From Kitasatospora cinereorecta (GTDB taxonomy: Bacteria > Actinomycetota > Actinomycetes > Streptomycetales > Streptomycetaceae): a stretch of DNA of 64,000 bases. A program made the translations under genes and the position numbers. How positions within the stretch are numbered: position 1 is the first letter of the stretch; the number at the start of each line of letters is the position of its first letter. Shown here in pieces: positions 27,530 through 39,812 of the stretch. The notes beneath the pieces were generated by a model. It did not search any database. It was not told the origin of the DNA and saw only the letters and a list, made by a program, of their open reading frames with translations. The stretch is taken from positions 338,001 through 402,000 of the forward strand of contig NZ_JAMZDX010000001.1 of NCBI RefSeq assembly GCF_024172095.1, read 5' to 3'.

Positions 27530-29149
27530 ATGGCGGCCACTGAAGACCACAGCACCACCGAGGCGCAGAGCCCGGCTTACTACGTCACCACTCCGATCTA
27601 CTACGTGAACGACCGCCCCCACCTGGGCCACGCGTACACGACGGTCGCCGGCGACGTCCTCACCCGCTGGCACCGCCAGCGCGGCGAGAAGGTCTGGTAC
27701 CTCACCGGTACCGACGAGCACGGGCAGAAGATCATGCGCACGGCGGAGGCCAACGGCGTCACGCCGCAGGAGTGGTGCGACAAGCTGGTCGAAGAGGCCT
27801 GGAAGCCGCTCTGGCAGCACCTGGACATCGCCAACGACGACTTCATCCGGACCACCCAGAAGCGGCACACCGACCGCGTCCAGGAGTTCGTCCAGGACCT
27901 GCACGACAAGGGCGAGATCTACAAGGGCGGCTACGAGGGCCCGTACTGCGTCGGCTGCGAGGAGTACAAGCTCCCCGGCGAGCTGCTCCCCGGCGCGACC
28001 GAGGACGAGAAGCTCTGCCCGGTGCACAAGCGCCCGGTCGAGTGGCTGGAGGAGGAGAACTACTTCTTCCGCCTCTCCGCGTACGGCACCCGGCTGCTGG
28101 AGCACTACGCCGCCAACCCGGACTTCATCCAGCCCGCCTCCGCCCGCAACGAGGTGCTGCGCTTCGTCGAGCAGGACCTGAAGGACCTCTCGATCTCCCG
28201 CTCCACCTTCAACTGGGGCGTCCCGCTGCCCTGGGACGAGAAGCACGTGCTCTACGTGTGGGTGGACGCGCTGCAGAACTACATCACCGCCGCCGGCTAC
28301 GGCTCCGACCCGGAGCGCTTCGCCGAGCTGTGGCCCGCCTCGGTGCACCTGGTCGGCAAGGACATCCTGCGCTTCCACGCGGTCATCTGGCCGGCCATGC
28401 TGATGGCCGCGGGCCTGCCGCTGCCCAAGCGGGTCGTCGCCAACGGCTGGCTGATGGTCGGCGGCGAGAAGATGTCCAAGTCCAACCTGACCGGCATCGC
28501 GCCCACCGACCTGACCTCGCACTTCGGCGTGGACGCCTACCGCTACTACTTCCTGCGGGCGATCCCGTTCGGCACCGACGGCTCGTTCTCCTGGGAGGAC
28601 TTCACCGCCCGGTACACCTCCGAGCTGGCCAACGACTTCGGCAACCTCGCCTCGCGCGTCGCTGCCATGGTCGGCAAGTACTACGAGGGCTCGCTGCCGG
28701 CCGCCACCGCCGCCGGTGACGCCGAGCAGGCCGTGGTGGACGGGCTGAAGAAGGCTGTCGAGGAGGCCGACCGCAAGATCGGCGAGGAGCTGGACTTCGC
28801 CGGCGGCATCGCGGCGATCTTCGAGTTCATCAAGCTGGTCAACGGCTACCTCAGCGAGCAGGAGCCGTGGAAGGTCGCCAAGGACACTTCGCCCGAGGGC
28901 CAGGCCCGCCTGGCCACCATCCTCTACACCTCCGCCGAGGCCCTGCGGGCCAGCGCCGTACTGCTCAACCCGCTGATGCCGGCCACCGCCGAGAAGCTGT
29001 GGGTCTCGCTCGGCGCCGAGGAGTCGCTCGGCGCGCTCGCCGCCCAGACCATCGCCACCGTCGCCGACTGGGGCCGCCTCCCGGCGGGCGCCACGGTGAC
29101 CAAGGGCGACATCCTGTTCCCCCGCCTGGAAGAGAAGCCCTCCGCCTGA
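27530..29149 (+). CDS. metG: Methionyl-tRNA synthetase
   Basis: 539 residues, the length of the MetRS form without the C-terminal dimerisation domain. It charges tRNA-Met with methionine using ATP. The HIGH motif appears as HLGH, KMSKS as GEKMSKSN, and the connective domain has CVGCEEYKL and CPVHKRP, a Cys/His metal knuckle. A helical anticodon-binding domain follows (from about 395), with the usual [13 protein letters not shown] and PWKVAK segments. ATG 27530 is used because the -10 sits eight bases upstream; the ATG at 27506 would precede that promoter. The stop overlaps the start of tatD (TGATG). Confidence 0.97.
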   Translation: MAATEDHSTTEAQSPAYYVTTPIYYVNDRPHLGHAYTTVAGDVLTRWHRQRGEKVWYLTGTDEHGQKIMRTAEANGVTPQEWCDKLVEEAWKPLWQHLDIANDDFIRTTQKRHTDRVQEFVQDLHDKGEIYKGGYEGPYCVGCEEYKLPGELLPGATEDEKLCPVHKRPVEWLEEENYFFRLSAYGTRLLEHYAANPDFIQPASARNEVLRFVEQDLKDLSISRSTFNWGVPLPWDEKHVLYVWVDALQNYITAAGYGSDPERFAELWPASVHLVGKDILRFHAVIWPAMLMAAGLPLPKRVVANGWLMVGGEKMSKSNLTGIAPTDLTSHFGVDAYRYYFLRAIPFGTDGSFSWEDFTARYTSELANDFGNLASRVAAMVGKYYEGSLPAATAAGDAEQAVVDGLKKAVEEADRKIGEELDFAGGIAAIFEFIKLVNGYLSEQEPWKVAKDTSPEGQARLATILYTSAEALRASAVLLNPLMPATAEKLWVSLGAEESLGALAAQTIATVADWGRLPAGATVTKGDILFPRLEEKPSA

Positions 29150-30021
29150 TGGCCAAGGACGACCGCTCGACGCCGCCGCCACTGCCGGAACCCCTGGCCG
29201 TGGCGGTGGCGGACAGCCACACCCACCTGGACATGCAGTCCGGCACCCCCGCCGAGGGCCTCGCCAGGGCCGCCTCGGTCGGGGTCACCACCGTGGTCCA
29301 GGTGGGCTGCGACGTGCCCGGCTCGCGCTGGGCCGCCGCGCTGGCCGAGGAGTTCGAGCAGGTCCACGCGGCCGTCGCGCTGCACCCCAACGAGGCGCCC
29401 CGGATCTTCCTCGGCGACCCCGACGGGTGGTCCGGGCAGCACCGGGCGCCCGGCGGCGCGGCCGCCCTCGACGCCGCCCTCGCCGAGATCGACGCGCTGG
29501 CCGCCCTGCCCCAGGTCCTCGCCGTCGGCGAGACCGGCCTGGACTACTTCCGGACCGGCCCCGAGGGCGTGGACATCCAGAAGGAGTCCTTCCGCCGCCA
29601 CATCGAGATCGCCAAGCGGCACGGCAAGGCCCTGGTCATCCACGACCGGGACGCCCACGACGACGTCATCGCCGTCCTGCTGGAGGAGGGCGCGCCCGAG
29701 CGCACCGTCTTCCACTGCTACTCCGGCGACGCCGCGATGGCCAAGACCTGCGCCGAGCACGGTTGGTACCTCTCCTTCGCCGGCCCGGTCACCTACAAGG
29801 CCAACCACGTCCTGCGCGAGGCCCTGTCCGCGACCCCGCTCGACCGGATCCTGGTCGAGACCGACGCGCCCTTCCTCACCCCGCACCCCTTCCGCGGCCG
29901 TCCCAACGCGCCCTACCTGATCCCGGTCACCGTCCGCGCCATGGCCGCCCACCTGGACCTCCCCGAGAACGAGCTGGCCACCGCCATCGCCGCGAACACC
30001 GCCCGCGCCTTCGGCTACTGA
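29149..30021 (+). CDS. TatD-family metal-dependent hydrolase
   Basis: 290 residues, amidohydrolase-like TIM barrel. The metal ligands of the family are visible: DSHTHLD near residue 22, [20 protein letters not shown] and ETDAPFL. TatD proteins are 3'-5' exonucleases/DNases; some act on nucleic acids during oxidative DNA damage. The ATG overlaps the metG stop by one base, so it is co-translated with metG, as is usual in actinobacteria. The N-terminal ~17 residues are Pro-rich and variable. Confidence 0.93.
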   Translation: MAKDDRSTPPPLPEPLAVAVADSHTHLDMQSGTPAEGLARAASVGVTTVVQVGCDVPGSRWAAALAEEFEQVHAAVALHPNEAPRIFLGDPDGWSGQHRAPGGAAALDAALAEIDALAALPQVLAVGETGLDYFRTGPEGVDIQKESFRRHIEIAKRHGKALVIHDRDAHDDVIAVLLEEGAPERTVFHCYSGDAAMAKTCAEHGWYLSFAGPVTYKANHVLREALSATPLDRILVETDAPFLTPHPFRGRPNAPYLIPVTVRAMAAHLDLPENELATAIAANTARAFGY

Positions 30022-30095
30022 CCGCCACCGGCCGCCGCCGACCGCACGGACGCCGCACCGGCAGGCCGTCGAACTCCGACGATCGCGCGCGCCCG

Positions 30096-30101
30096 TATCC
30101 T
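30096..30101 (+). promoter_or_regulatory. Probable -10 of rsmA, leaderless
   Basis: TATCCT is six bases before the GTG at 30108, and no ribosome site intervenes. Confidence 0.45.
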
Positions 30102-30107
30102 TGGCCC

Positions 30108-30986
30108 GTGAGCAGCACCGAACCCACCACCCCCGACAGCCACCTGCTGGGCGCCGCCGACATCCGCGAGCTGGCGGCCGCGTTCGGCGTGAAGCCGACC
30201 AAGCAGCGCGGGCAGAACTTCGTCATCGACGGCAACACCGTGCGCCGGATCGTCCGGGCCGGCGGGGTGACGGCCGAGGACGCGGTGGTGGAGGTCGGGC
30301 CGGGGCTGGGGTCGCTGACCCTGGCGCTGCTGGAGGTCGCGCGGCACGTCACGGCGGTGGAGATCGACCCGCTGCTGGCCCGGCACCTGCCGACCACGGT
30401 GGCGAGCCGGATGCCGGAGAAGGCGGACGCCTTCGACCTGGTGCTCAGCGATGCCATGGAGGTCACCGAGCTGCCCGGCCCGGCGCCGACCGCGCTGGTC
30501 GCCAACCTGCCGTACAACGTGGCCGTCCCGGTGCTGCTGCACATGCTGGAGACCTTCCCCAGCATCGAGCGCACCCTGGTGATGGTGCAGAGCGAGGTCG
30601 CCGACCGGCTCGCCGCCAAGCCCGGCAACAAGGTGTACGGCGTGCCGTCGGTCAAGGCCAACTGGTACGCCGAGGTGAAGCGGGCCGGCGCGATCGGCCG
30701 CAACGTCTTCTGGCCCGCGCCGAACGTCGACTCCGGGCTGGTCTCGCTGATCCGCCGCGACCCGCCGAAGACCGCCGCCAGCCGGCGGGAGGTGTTCGCG
30801 GTGGTCGACGCCGCGTTCGCCCAGCGCCGCAAGACGCTGCGCGCCGCGCTCGCCGGGTGGGCCGGTTCGCCGGCCGCCGCCGAGGAGGCGTTGCACGCCG
30901 CCGGGATCGACCACAAGCTGCGGGGCGAGATGCTGACGGTGGAGCAGTTCGCCGCGATCGCCGAGCACAAGCCGAAGGCGGAGTAG
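30108..30986 (+). CDS. rsmA: 16S rRNA (adenine-1518/1519-N6)-dimethyltransferase
   Basis: 292 residues, the KsgA/RsmA enzyme that dimethylates two adjacent adenines at the 3' end of 16S rRNA during 30S maturation. Motifs: [21 protein letters not shown] (SAM site), VEIDPLLA, the catalytic NLPYNVAVP (motif IV), and the [10 protein letters not shown] segment. A helical C-terminal domain is complete. GTG 30108 fits the -10 upstream. It follows tatD by 86 bp. In S. coelicolor an rpfB gene lies in this gap, but none is present here. ispE begins directly after the stop. Confidence 0.96.
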   Translation: MSSTEPTTPDSHLLGAADIRELAAAFGVKPTKQRGQNFVIDGNTVRRIVRAGGVTAEDAVVEVGPGLGSLTLALLEVARHVTAVEIDPLLARHLPTTVASRMPEKADAFDLVLSDAMEVTELPGPAPTALVANLPYNVAVPVLLHMLETFPSIERTLVMVQSEVADRLAAKPGNKVYGVPSVKANWYAEVKRAGAIGRNVFWPAPNVDSGLVSLIRRDPPKTAASRREVFAVVDAAFAQRRKTLRAALAGWAGSPAAAEEALHAAGIDHKLRGEMLTVEQFAAIAEHKPKAE

Positions 30987-31904
30987 ATGGTCACGGTACG
31001 GGTTCCCGCGAAGGTCAACGTGCAGCTGGGGGTCGGCGGCCTGCGCGCCGACGGCTTCCACGACCTGGCCAACGTGTTCTTCGCCGTCGCCCTCTTCGAC
31101 GAGGTGACGGCCACCCCCGCCGAGGGCGTCACGCTGAGCTGCGAGGGCCCGGACGCGGCCGTCGTCCCGCTGGACGACACCAACCTGGCCGCCCGCGCGG
31201 CCCGCCTGCTCGCCGCGCACCACGGCCTCGCCGAGCCCGGTGTCCACCTGCACATCGCCAAGGCCATCCCGGTGGCCGGCGGCATGGCCGGCGGCAGCGC
31301 GGACGGCGCGGCGGCCCTGCTGGCCTGCGACGCGCTGTGGGGGCTCGGCACCCCCCTGGAGACGCTGCTGGAGCTGGCCGCGGAGCTCGGCTCGGACGTG
31401 CCGTTCGCGCTGCTCGGCGGGGTCGCGCTGGGCCGCGGTCGGGGCGAGATCCTGGAGTCGCTGCCGGTCCGGGGCACCTTCCACTGGGTGTTCGCGGTGG
31501 CCGACGGCGGACTGTCCACGCCGGCCGTGTTCCGCGAGTGCGACCGGCTGCGCGACGAGGCCGGTACCGGCTTCACCGAGGCGGACGTCCCGACCCCCGA
31601 CGCCGACGCGGCCCTGCTCGCCGCCCTCGCCGACGGCGACCCGGTGGCCCTGGCCGGCGCGCTGGCCAACGACCTCCAGGCCGCCGCGCTGTCGCTGCGG
31701 CCCTCGCTCGCCGACACCCTGCGGGCCGGCACCGAGGCCGGGGCGCTGGCGGCGCTGGTCTCCGGCTCCGGTCCGACCTGTGCCTTCCTGGTCAAGGACG
31801 CCGAGGCCGCGGCCGCCGTGGCGGCGGCGCTGCGCGCCTCCGGCACCTGCCGCGCCGCCCACCCCACGTACGGCCCGGTGCCCGGGGCAGCGGTCCGGAC
31901 CTGA
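30987..31904 (+). CDS. ispE: 4-diphosphocytidyl-2-C-methyl-D-erythritol kinase
   Basis: 305 residues, GHMP kinase superfamily. It phosphorylates the MEP-pathway intermediate on the way to isopentenyl diphosphate, the C5 unit that feeds, among others, geosmin and the polyprenyl-phosphate carriers used by Pmt and wall synthesis. Motif 1 is the N-terminal PAKVNVQLGV, motif 2 PVAGGMAGGSADGAAAL (phosphate loop), and motif 3 VSGSGPTCAF. The ATG immediately follows the rsmA TAG, the classic rsmA-ispE arrangement. Confidence 0.96.
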   Translation: MVTVRVPAKVNVQLGVGGLRADGFHDLANVFFAVALFDEVTATPAEGVTLSCEGPDAAVVPLDDTNLAARAARLLAAHHGLAEPGVHLHIAKAIPVAGGMAGGSADGAAALLACDALWGLGTPLETLLELAAELGSDVPFALLGGVALGRGRGEILESLPVRGTFHWVFAVADGGLSTPAVFRECDRLRDEAGTGFTEADVPTPDADAALLAALADGDPVALAGALANDLQAAALSLRPSLADTLRAGTEAGALAALVSGSGPTCAFLVKDAEAAAAVAAALRASGTCRAAHPTYGPVPGAAVRT

Positions 31905-31924
31905 GAGGTGCCCGGGCAGACGTA

Positions 31925-31956
31925 TTGACCGGTGCCCGGCAGCTGGCCACTAGGCT
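31925..31956 (+). promoter_or_regulatory. Possible promoter of the ABC-F gene
   Basis: TTGACC (31925-31930) and TAGGCT (31951-31956), with a 20-bp spacer that is longer than ideal. The predicted leader to GTG 32012 is about 50 nt and contains GGAG. Confidence 0.4.
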
Positions 31957-32011
31957 GGGGAGATCGGGCACGCACGTGGCCCGGGGTGTCCAGTCAGGGA
32001 GCGCAGCAGCA

Positions 32012-33820
<1,809 letters not shown>

Positions 33821-33896
33821 GCCGGGGAATCCCAGGCGGTCCGGGCCGGGGCGGGCGACGGCCGGCGCCCCGGCCAGCTGCCCCCCGGACGGGCCG

Positions 33897-34094
33897 TCAG
33901 CGACGGTGGCGGAAGCGGCGGTAGGTCTCCCCGCCGGAGGCCAGGACCAGCGCGCAGCCCGTCACCGCCCAGGCGATCGAGCCGCCCTGGCGGAACTGGC
34001 CGACACCGAGGTCGAGCATCAGCAGGCTGAGCCCGAGGCAGACGACGGCGACGACCCTGTCGAACACGCCGTTCTCGTCGAACAGGTCCCTCAT
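33897..34094 (-). CDS. Small two-helix membrane protein, 65 aa
   Basis: MRDLFDENGVFDRVVAVVCL begins a protein with two short hydrophobic helices (about 13-30 and 38-54) and a basic RRFRHRR tail. The ATG is preceded by GGAAGGGG at about six bases on the minus strand, which supports real translation. It is convergent with the ABC-F gene. Function unknown. Confidence 0.68.
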   Translation of the reverse strand: MRDLFDENGVFDRVVAVVCLGLSLLMLDLGVGQFRQGGSIAWAVTGCALVLASGGETYRRFRHRR

Positions 34095-34238
34095 GTCCGC
34101 CCCTTCCGTGCCCGGGAGCCGTCACCATACCGCCGCCGCCGACCCGGCGCACCACCCCGGCGGGCATCGGTCCGTACGCTCCCGAATCACCCGTGTGCCT
34201 GCTGTCCTCGCAGGTCAGCGGGGGGCGATCGTGTCCCC

Positions 34239-35576
34239 ATGACATCTGACACCCCGCCCGGGGCCGACCCGGCGCCGGGCCTGCACCGGGTCGCCGCGGC
34301 CGCCCTCACCGGGACCGCCATCGAGTTCTACGACTTCTTCATCTACGGCACCGCGGCCGCCCTGGTCTTCCCGGCCGTCTTCTTCCCCGACCTCGGCGCC
34401 GCCGGGGCGCTGCTGGCCGCCTTCTCGGTCTACGCGGTGGCCTTCCTGGCCCGCCCGCTGGGCGCCGTGCTGTTCGGTCACTTCGGCGACCGGCTGGGCC
34501 GCAAGGCCACGCTGGTGGTGTCGTTGCTGCTGATGGGGCTGTCCACGGCGGCGGTCGGCCTGCTGCCCGGGTACGGCCGGTGGGGGCTGTGGGCGCCCGC
34601 CGCGCTGACCGTGCTGCGCTTCTGTCAGGGGCTCGGACTCGGCGGCGAGTGGGGCGGGGCGGCGCTGCTGCTGGCCGAGCACGCCCCGGCCCGGCGCCGC
34701 GGACGGTACGGCGGGTTCCTCCAACTCGGGCCCTGCATCGGCTTCTTCCTCGCCACCGGGGCGTTCCTGGTGCTGGCCGGGGCGCTCAGCGAGCAGGCCT
34801 TCCTGGGCTGGGGCTGGCGGCTGCCCTTCCTCGGCTCGTTCGCCCTGGTCGCGGTCGGGCTGTTCGTCCGGCTGCGGGTCGCCGAGACGCCGCTCTTCCT
34901 CGCCGCCGGGGAGCGGGCCGACCGCGCCCGGGTGCCGGTCGCCGAGGTGCTGCGCCGGCACGCCCCCGCGGTGCTGCTGGGCGCCGGCGCGATCGTCCTC
35001 GGGTACGGGCTGTTCTACCTCACCACCACCTACGCACTGGCGTACGCCACCGGGGAGTTGGGGTACGCCCGCACCCTGGTGCTGGAACTGCTGATGGCCG
35101 GCGCGGTCGCCAAGGCCGCCGCCGTCTGGCTGACCGCCGGCGCCGCCGACCGCTTCGGGCGGCGGCGGATGCTGCAACTGGCCACGGCGGCCGCCGCCGG
35201 GTGGTCGCTGCTGCTCTTCCCGCTGCTGGAGACCGGGCGGACGGCGTACGCGGCGGTGGCGCTGATCGGGGCGATGACGGTGCTCGGCGCGCTGCTCGGG
35301 CCGATCGCCGCGTACCTGCCGGAGCTGTTCCCGACCCGGATCCGGTACACCGGCGCCGCGCTCACCTACAACCTCGGCGGCGTGGTCGGTGGGGCCACCG
35401 CACCGCTGGTGGCGACCCGGCTCACCGCGACGTACGGCACCGCGCAGCCGGTGGGCTGGTACCTGGCCGGGCTGGGGGCGGTGTCGCTGCTCTGTCTGGT
35501 GGCTCTGCCCGAGACCCGGGGCGGTGATCTCGGCCTGCGGGGCGGGGCGGCACCGATTTCCCAAGGGGTGCGATGA
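34239..35576 (+). CDS. MFS transporter, metabolite:H+ symporter family
   Basis: 445 residues, 12 membrane helices. The first helix motif GTAIEFYDFFIYGTAAAL, the loop 2-3 sequence GHFGDRLGRKATLV and the RFCQGLGLGGEWGGAALLL segment are diagnostic of the MHS group (ProP, KgtP, shikimate transporters), which import osmolytes or organic acids with protons. The second loop signature is GAADRFGRRRML. The substrate cannot be deduced. ATG 34239 begins the conserved N-terminus; a -10-like TACGCT lies near 34174. The gene ends 50 bp before tRNA-Thr. Confidence 0.92.
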   Translation: MTSDTPPGADPAPGLHRVAAAALTGTAIEFYDFFIYGTAAALVFPAVFFPDLGAAGALLAAFSVYAVAFLARPLGAVLFGHFGDRLGRKATLVVSLLLMGLSTAAVGLLPGYGRWGLWAPAALTVLRFCQGLGLGGEWGGAALLLAEHAPARRRGRYGGFLQLGPCIGFFLATGAFLVLAGALSEQAFLGWGWRLPFLGSFALVAVGLFVRLRVAETPLFLAAGERADRARVPVAEVLRRHAPAVLLGAGAIVLGYGLFYLTTTYALAYATGELGYARTLVLELLMAGAVAKAAAVWLTAGAADRFGRRRMLQLATAAAAGWSLLLFPLLETGRTAYAAVALIGAMTVLGALLGPIAAYLPELFPTRIRYTGAALTYNLGGVVGGATAPLVATRLTATYGTAQPVGWYLAGLGAVSLLCLVALPETRGGDLGLRGGAAPISQGVR

Positions 35577-35626
35577 CCATGTAATGTCTTCCTCGTTGCG
35601 ACGGACAGGGAAACCTTCCGAAGCCG

Positions 35627-35699
35627 GCCCCTATAGCTCAGTCGGTAGAGCGTCTCCATGGTAAGGAGAAGGTCTGCGGTTCGATTCCGCATGGGGGCT
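35627..35699 (+). tRNA. tRNA-Thr (GGT)
   Basis: Acceptor GCCCCTA/TGGGGGC, anticodon loop ATGGTAA with anticodon GGT (reads ACC), T arm TGCGGTTCGATTCCGCA and discriminator T. The fold is complete; CCA is not encoded. Confidence 0.97.
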
Positions 35700-35711
35700 C
35701 AGCAAGATCGA

Positions 35712-35736
35712 GGCCTCCGCCCCTGTGGCGGGGGCC
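35712..35736 (+). terminator. Hairpin after tRNA-Thr
   Basis: A 10-bp stem, GGCCTCCGCC with GGCGGGGGCC (one G-T pair), and a loop CCTGT, 12 bases after the tRNA. Confidence 0.8.
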
Positions 35737-35856
35737 TTCGGCGTTTCCGGGGGGACGCCTGCGCCGGGTGGCGTCGCGGTCTGGCGGGACGGGTACCGAA
35801 TGCGCTGTGATGGTGCGTCATCGACGTTCCGCGGGGTCGGATCCGGGGGTGGGGGC

Positions 35857-36519
35857 GTGAGCGCTCGGCTCGTGGTGGTCGACGACCACCGGCTGATGGC
35901 CGAGGCCCTGGGCACGGCGCTGCAGCAGCGCGGCCACCGCGTGCTCGCGGTCGGCGCCCCGTCGGCCGCCGTGGTGGAGCTGGTCGCGGGCCGGCGGCCG
36001 GAGGTGTGCCTGCTCGGGGTGGGACCGGCCGCCGAGCAGGATCCGTACGAGCCGCTGCGCCGGCTGCGCCGGGACCGGCCGGAGATCGCGGTGGTGGTGC
36101 TGGGCCCGCTCGGGTCGCCGGGCCGGGTGGCGGCGGCGTTCGCCGCCGGGGCGGCCGGGTACGTGCGCAGCGACGAGCGGATCGAGGTGGTGGACCGGGC
36201 GATCGCGCGGGTGCGGGCCGGTGAGGCGGCGGTGGCGGTGGAGGTGCTGCGCGGGGCGTTCGAGCAGCTGCTGTGGCCGTCGGCGGAGCCGGACGACGAG
36301 GCGCTGCGGCTGCTGCGGGTGCTGACCCGGCGCGAGGCGCAGGTGCTGGTGCGGATCGCCGAGGGCGAGGACACCGCGGCGATCGCGGCCGGGATGGCGA
36401 TCGCCTCCAGTACCGCGCGCACCCATGTGCAGCGGGTCCTGATGAAGCTCGGGGCGCGCTCCCGGCTGGAGGCGGCGGCGGTGGCGGCCCGGACCGGGCT
36501 GCTGGACCGGCTGCGCTGA
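35857..36519 (+). CDS. LuxR-family regulator with degenerate receiver domain
   Basis: 220 residues. The N-terminal receiver-like domain keeps the acidic pair (VVVDDHRLMAEAL), but the phosphoacceptor position is Gly (RRPEVCLLGVGPA, where LLDV/LMD is expected) and the conserved Lys after GAAGY is replaced (VRSDER). The C-terminal LuxR helix-turn-helix (about 150-210) is intact: TRREAQVLVRIAEGEDTAAIA...SSTARTHVQRVLMKLGARSR. It should bind DNA without phosphorylation control. GTG 35857 fits the SARLVVVDDH start. It lies 88 bp upstream of galTEK on the same strand and is related to the second regulator at 39971. No kinase is adjacent. Confidence 0.85.
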   Translation: MSARLVVVDDHRLMAEALGTALQQRGHRVLAVGAPSAAVVELVAGRRPEVCLLGVGPAAEQDPYEPLRRLRRDRPEIAVVVLGPLGSPGRVAAAFAAGAAGYVRSDERIEVVDRAIARVRAGEAAVAVEVLRGAFEQLLWPSAEPDDEALRLLRVLTRREAQVLVRIAEGEDTAAIAAGMAIASSTARTHVQRVLMKLGARSRLEAAAVAARTGLLDRLR

Positions 36520-36571
36520 CCGGGTGCGGCTCGCGGGCGCGCGGACTGTGGGCGCCGCGTGCGGCCGACTG

Positions 36572-36600
36572 TTGACTTGTGTGCGGTCGTGTTTGAAACT
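36572..36600 (+). promoter_or_regulatory. Probable galTEK promoter
   Basis: TTGACT (36572-36577), a 17-bp spacer, then GAAACT (36595-36600). Transcription would begin at or beside the GTG of galT (36608), making it leaderless. In S. lividans the gal operon is driven by a galactose-inducible, glucose-repressed promoter at this place. Confidence 0.5.
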
Positions 36601-36607
36601 GTTCGAC

Positions 36608-37708
36608 GTGAAGAAGACCGTGACCAAGCTCGCGGACGGCCGCGAACTCCTCTACTTCGACCGTGACGAGACCGTGGTCCGGGACTCCGCCGACCTGCGC
36701 CCGCTGGAGCCCGCCACGAGCCTCTCCGAGGTCCGGCTCGACCCCGCCACCGGCGACTGGGTCACCGTGGCGGCCCACCGCCAGGGCCGGACCTACCACC
36801 CGCCCGCCGACCAGTGCCCGCTCTGCCCCTCGGCACCCGGGCGGCTCAGCGAGATCCCGGCCGCCGACTACGACGTGGCGGTGTTCGAGAACCGCTTCCC
36901 GTCGCTCGCCCTCGGCGCCCCCGACCCCGCCGGGGACGGCAGCCCGCTGCACGGCAGCGGAGCGGGCACCGGCCGCTGCGAGGTGGTCTGCTTCACCGCC
37001 GACCACGGCGCCTCCTTCGCCGACCTCGACCCGGCCAAGGCCCGGCTGGTCCTGGACGCGTGGACCGACCGCACCGCCGAACTCTCGGCGCTGCCCGGCA
37101 TCCGCCAGGTCTACTGCTTCGAGAACCGCGGCGCGGAGATCGGCGTCACCCTGGCCCACCCGCACGGCCAGGTCTACGCCTTCCCCTTCACCACCCCGCG
37201 CACCACCCGGATGATCACCGCCGCGGCCGAGCACCGCGCCCGTACCGGCGGCAACCTCTTCGAGGACCTGCTCGACGCCGAGCGCGCCGACCCCGTCCGG
37301 GTGGTCCTGGCCGGCGAGCACTGGACGGCGTTCGTCCCCTTCGCCGCCCGCTGGCCGTACGAGGTGCACCTGTACCCGCACCGCCGGGTCGCCGACCTGA
37401 CCGGTCTCACCGAGGCCGAACGCGCCGAGTTCCCCGGTCTCTACCTCGAACTTCTCCGCCGCTTTGACCGTCTCTTCACGCAGCCGGGGGACAATACTCC
37501 GGTCGCACCGACGCCGTACATCGCCGCATGGCACCAGGCGCCGGCCCTCCAGGGCGAGGAGCTGGCACTGCACCTGGAGCTGTTCACGATCCGGCGCACG
37601 GTCGGCAAGCTGAAGTTCCTGGCCGGCGTCGAGTCCGGCATGGACGCGTTCGTCAACGATGTGTCGCCGGAGGCGGCGGCGCAGCGCCTGCGGGAGGTCG
37701 CATCATGA
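36608..37708 (+). CDS. galT: Galactose-1-phosphate uridylyltransferase
   Basis: 366 residues. It exchanges UMP between UDP-glucose and galactose-1-phosphate (Leloir pathway). The catalytic HPH triad is in [12 protein letters not shown], the zinc-ligand CPLC pair is in the N-terminal half, and the LYPHRR segment is in the C-terminal half. GTG 36608 gives the conserved [18 protein letters not shown] start. It overlaps galE by four bases (ATGA), so galT, galE and galK are translationally coupled. Confidence 0.97.
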   Translation: MKKTVTKLADGRELLYFDRDETVVRDSADLRPLEPATSLSEVRLDPATGDWVTVAAHRQGRTYHPPADQCPLCPSAPGRLSEIPAADYDVAVFENRFPSLALGAPDPAGDGSPLHGSGAGTGRCEVVCFTADHGASFADLDPAKARLVLDAWTDRTAELSALPGIRQVYCFENRGAEIGVTLAHPHGQVYAFPFTTPRTTRMITAAAEHRARTGGNLFEDLLDAERADPVRVVLAGEHWTAFVPFAARWPYEVHLYPHRRVADLTGLTEAERAEFPGLYLELLRRFDRLFTQPGDNTPVAPTPYIAAWHQAPALQGEELALHLELFTIRRTVGKLKFLAGVESGMDAFVNDVSPEAAAQRLREVAS

Positions 37709-38667
37709 GCAAGTACCTGGTCACCGGCGGTGCCGGTTACGTCGGCAGTGTCGTCGCCGCCCACCTGCTGGAGGCGGGGCACCAGGTGACCGTGCTCGAC
37801 GACCTCTCCACCGGCTTCCAGGTCGGCATCCCGGCCGGCGCCGAGTTCGTCCGCGGCCGGATCCAGGACGCCGCCGACGTGCTCGACTCCTCCTACGAGG
37901 CGGTCCTGCACTTCGCCGCCTCCTCCCAGGTCGGCGAGTCCGTCGCCGACCCGGAGAAGTACTGGCGCAACAACGTCGCCGGCTCGCTGGAGCTGATCTC
38001 CGCCATGCGCAAGGCCGGCGTCGGCAAGCTGGTCTTCTCCTCCACCGCCGCCGTCTACGGCGAGCCGGAGGAGGTCCCGATCGCCGAGACCGCCCGCACC
38101 GCCCCGACCAACACCTACGGCGCCACCAAGCTGGCCGTCGACCACCTGATCACCAGCGAGGCGGTCGCCCACGGCCTCGCCGCGGTCAGCCTCCGCTACT
38201 TCAACGTGGCCGGCGCGTACGGGACCTACGGCGAGCGGCACGAGCCCGAGTCGCACCTGATCCCGCTGGTCTTCCAGGCCGCCCTCGGCCAGCGCCCGCA
38301 CATTTCCGTCTACGGCGACGACTACCCGACCCCGGACGGCACCTGCATCCGCGACTACATCCACGTCGCCGACCTCGCCGAGGCCCACCTGCTCGCCCTC
38401 GCCGCCGCCAAGTCCGGCGAGCACCTGATCTGCAACCTCGGCAACGGCAGCGGCTTCTCGGTCCACGAGGTGATCGAGTCCGTCAAGCGCGTCACCGGCC
38501 GCGAGATCCCCGTCGTGGTCGCCGACCGCCGCCCCGGCGACCCGGCCGTCCTGGTCGCCTCCGCCGCCCGCGCCCACGAGGCGCTCGGCTGGCAGCCCCG
38601 CCGCCCCGAGCTCGACGACATCGTCGCCGACGCCTGGAACTTCACCCTGGAGCACCGAGCCCGATGA
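37705..38667 (+). CDS. galE: UDP-glucose 4-epimerase
   Basis: 320 residues, extended short-chain dehydrogenase. The NAD-binding GGAGYVGS motif is at the N-terminus; the catalytic Ser-Tyr-Lys set is in FSSTAAVYG and NTYGATKLA. The [18 protein letters not shown] segment is diagnostic for GalE. It interconverts UDP-galactose and UDP-glucose. ATG 37705 lies in the galT stop overlap with GGGAGG upstream; the stop overlaps the galK start (ATGA). Confidence 0.97.
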   Translation: MSKYLVTGGAGYVGSVVAAHLLEAGHQVTVLDDLSTGFQVGIPAGAEFVRGRIQDAADVLDSSYEAVLHFAASSQVGESVADPEKYWRNNVAGSLELISAMRKAGVGKLVFSSTAAVYGEPEEVPIAETARTAPTNTYGATKLAVDHLITSEAVAHGLAAVSLRYFNVAGAYGTYGERHEPESHLIPLVFQAALGQRPHISVYGDDYPTPDGTCIRDYIHVADLAEAHLLALAAAKSGEHLICNLGNGSGFSVHEVIESVKRVTGREIPVVVADRRPGDPAVLVASAARAHEALGWQPRRPELDDIVADAWNFTLEHRAR

Positions 38668-39794
38668 GCGACTTCCAGACCGTGTACGGCGCCGCCCCGG
38701 CCGGGGCCTGGGCGGCGCCCGGCCGGGTCAACCTGATCGGTGAGCACACCGACTACAACGACGGATTCGTGCTGCCGATCGCCCTCCCGCACGCCGCCCG
38801 GGCCGAGGCCCGGCGCCGCGACGACGGCCTGCTGCGCCTGTACAGCGCGCAGGGCGACGGCGCGGTGACCGAGCTCCGCGTCGACGAGCTCACCCCCGGC
38901 GGCGTGACGGGCTGGGCCAAGTACCCGGCCGCCGTGGTCTGGACCCTGCGCCAGGCGGGCCACCCGGTCGGCGGCGCCGACCTGTACATCGACAGCGATG
39001 TGCCGACCGGGGCCGGCCTCTCCTCCTCCGCCGCGCTCGAGTGCGCGGTGGTCGGCGCCTACGACGGCCTGTACGGACTCGGGCTCGACGCCGCCGAATC
39101 CGCCCTGATCGCCCAGCGCGCCGAGAACGAGTTCGTCGGCGTGCCCTGCGGCGTGATGGACCAGATGGCGTCCATGTGCTGCGCCGAGGGCTCCGCCCTG
39201 CTGCTCGACACCCGCGACCTCGGCCGGCGGCAGGTCCCGCTCGACCTCGCCGGGGCCGGCCTGCGCCTCCTGGTGATCGACACCCGGGTCAAGCACGACC
39301 TCGCCGACGGTGCGTACGCCGAACTGCGGGCCGGCTGCGAGCGGGCCGCCGCCCTGCTCTCGCTCACCGCCCTGCGCGACCTCCCGCTCGCCGGACTGGA
39401 CGCCGCCCTCGACCGCCTCCCCACCGAACTCCGGCCGCTGGTACGGCACGTGGTCACCGAGGACGACCGCGTCGAGCAGGCCGTCGCCCTCCTCGACGCC
39501 GGCGACCTGGCCGGCCTCGGCCCGATCCTCACCGCCGGCCACGCCTCGCTCCGCGACGACTACCAGGTCTCCTGCCCGGAGACCGACCTCGCTGTCGCCA
39601 CCGCCGTCGCGGCCGGCGCCCTCGGCGCCCGGATGACCGGCGGCGGCTTCGGCGGCTCCGTCATCGCCCTGCTGGCCGCCGACCGTCTCGACACCGTCGC
39701 CGCCGCCGTTGCCGCCGCCTTCCGCGACGCCGGCTACGCCGAGCCCCGCACCTTCGCCGCCACGCCGTCCGCGGGCGCCCGGCGAGTCCGGTAG
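38664..39794 (+). CDS. galK: Galactokinase
   Basis: 376 residues, GHMP kinase. The galactose signature [19 protein letters not shown] is near the N-terminus, the phosphate loop is [16 protein letters not shown], and the C-terminal motif is [16 protein letters not shown]. It phosphorylates galactose at C1 for GalT. It is the last gene of galTEK, and a strong hairpin follows the stop by about 18 bp. Confidence 0.97.
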   Translation: MSDFQTVYGAAPAGAWAAPGRVNLIGEHTDYNDGFVLPIALPHAARAEARRRDDGLLRLYSAQGDGAVTELRVDELTPGGVTGWAKYPAAVVWTLRQAGHPVGGADLYIDSDVPTGAGLSSSAALECAVVGAYDGLYGLGLDAAESALIAQRAENEFVGVPCGVMDQMASMCCAEGSALLLDTRDLGRRQVPLDLAGAGLRLLVIDTRVKHDLADGAYAELRAGCERAAALLSLTALRDLPLAGLDAALDRLPTELRPLVRHVVTEDDRVEQAVALLDAGDLAGLGPILTAGHASLRDDYQVSCPETDLAVATAVAAGALGARMTGGGFGGSVIALLAADRLDTVAAAVAAAFRDAGYAEPRTFAATPSAGARRVR

Positions 39795-39812
39795 GGGCTC
39801 GGGGACCTGCGA

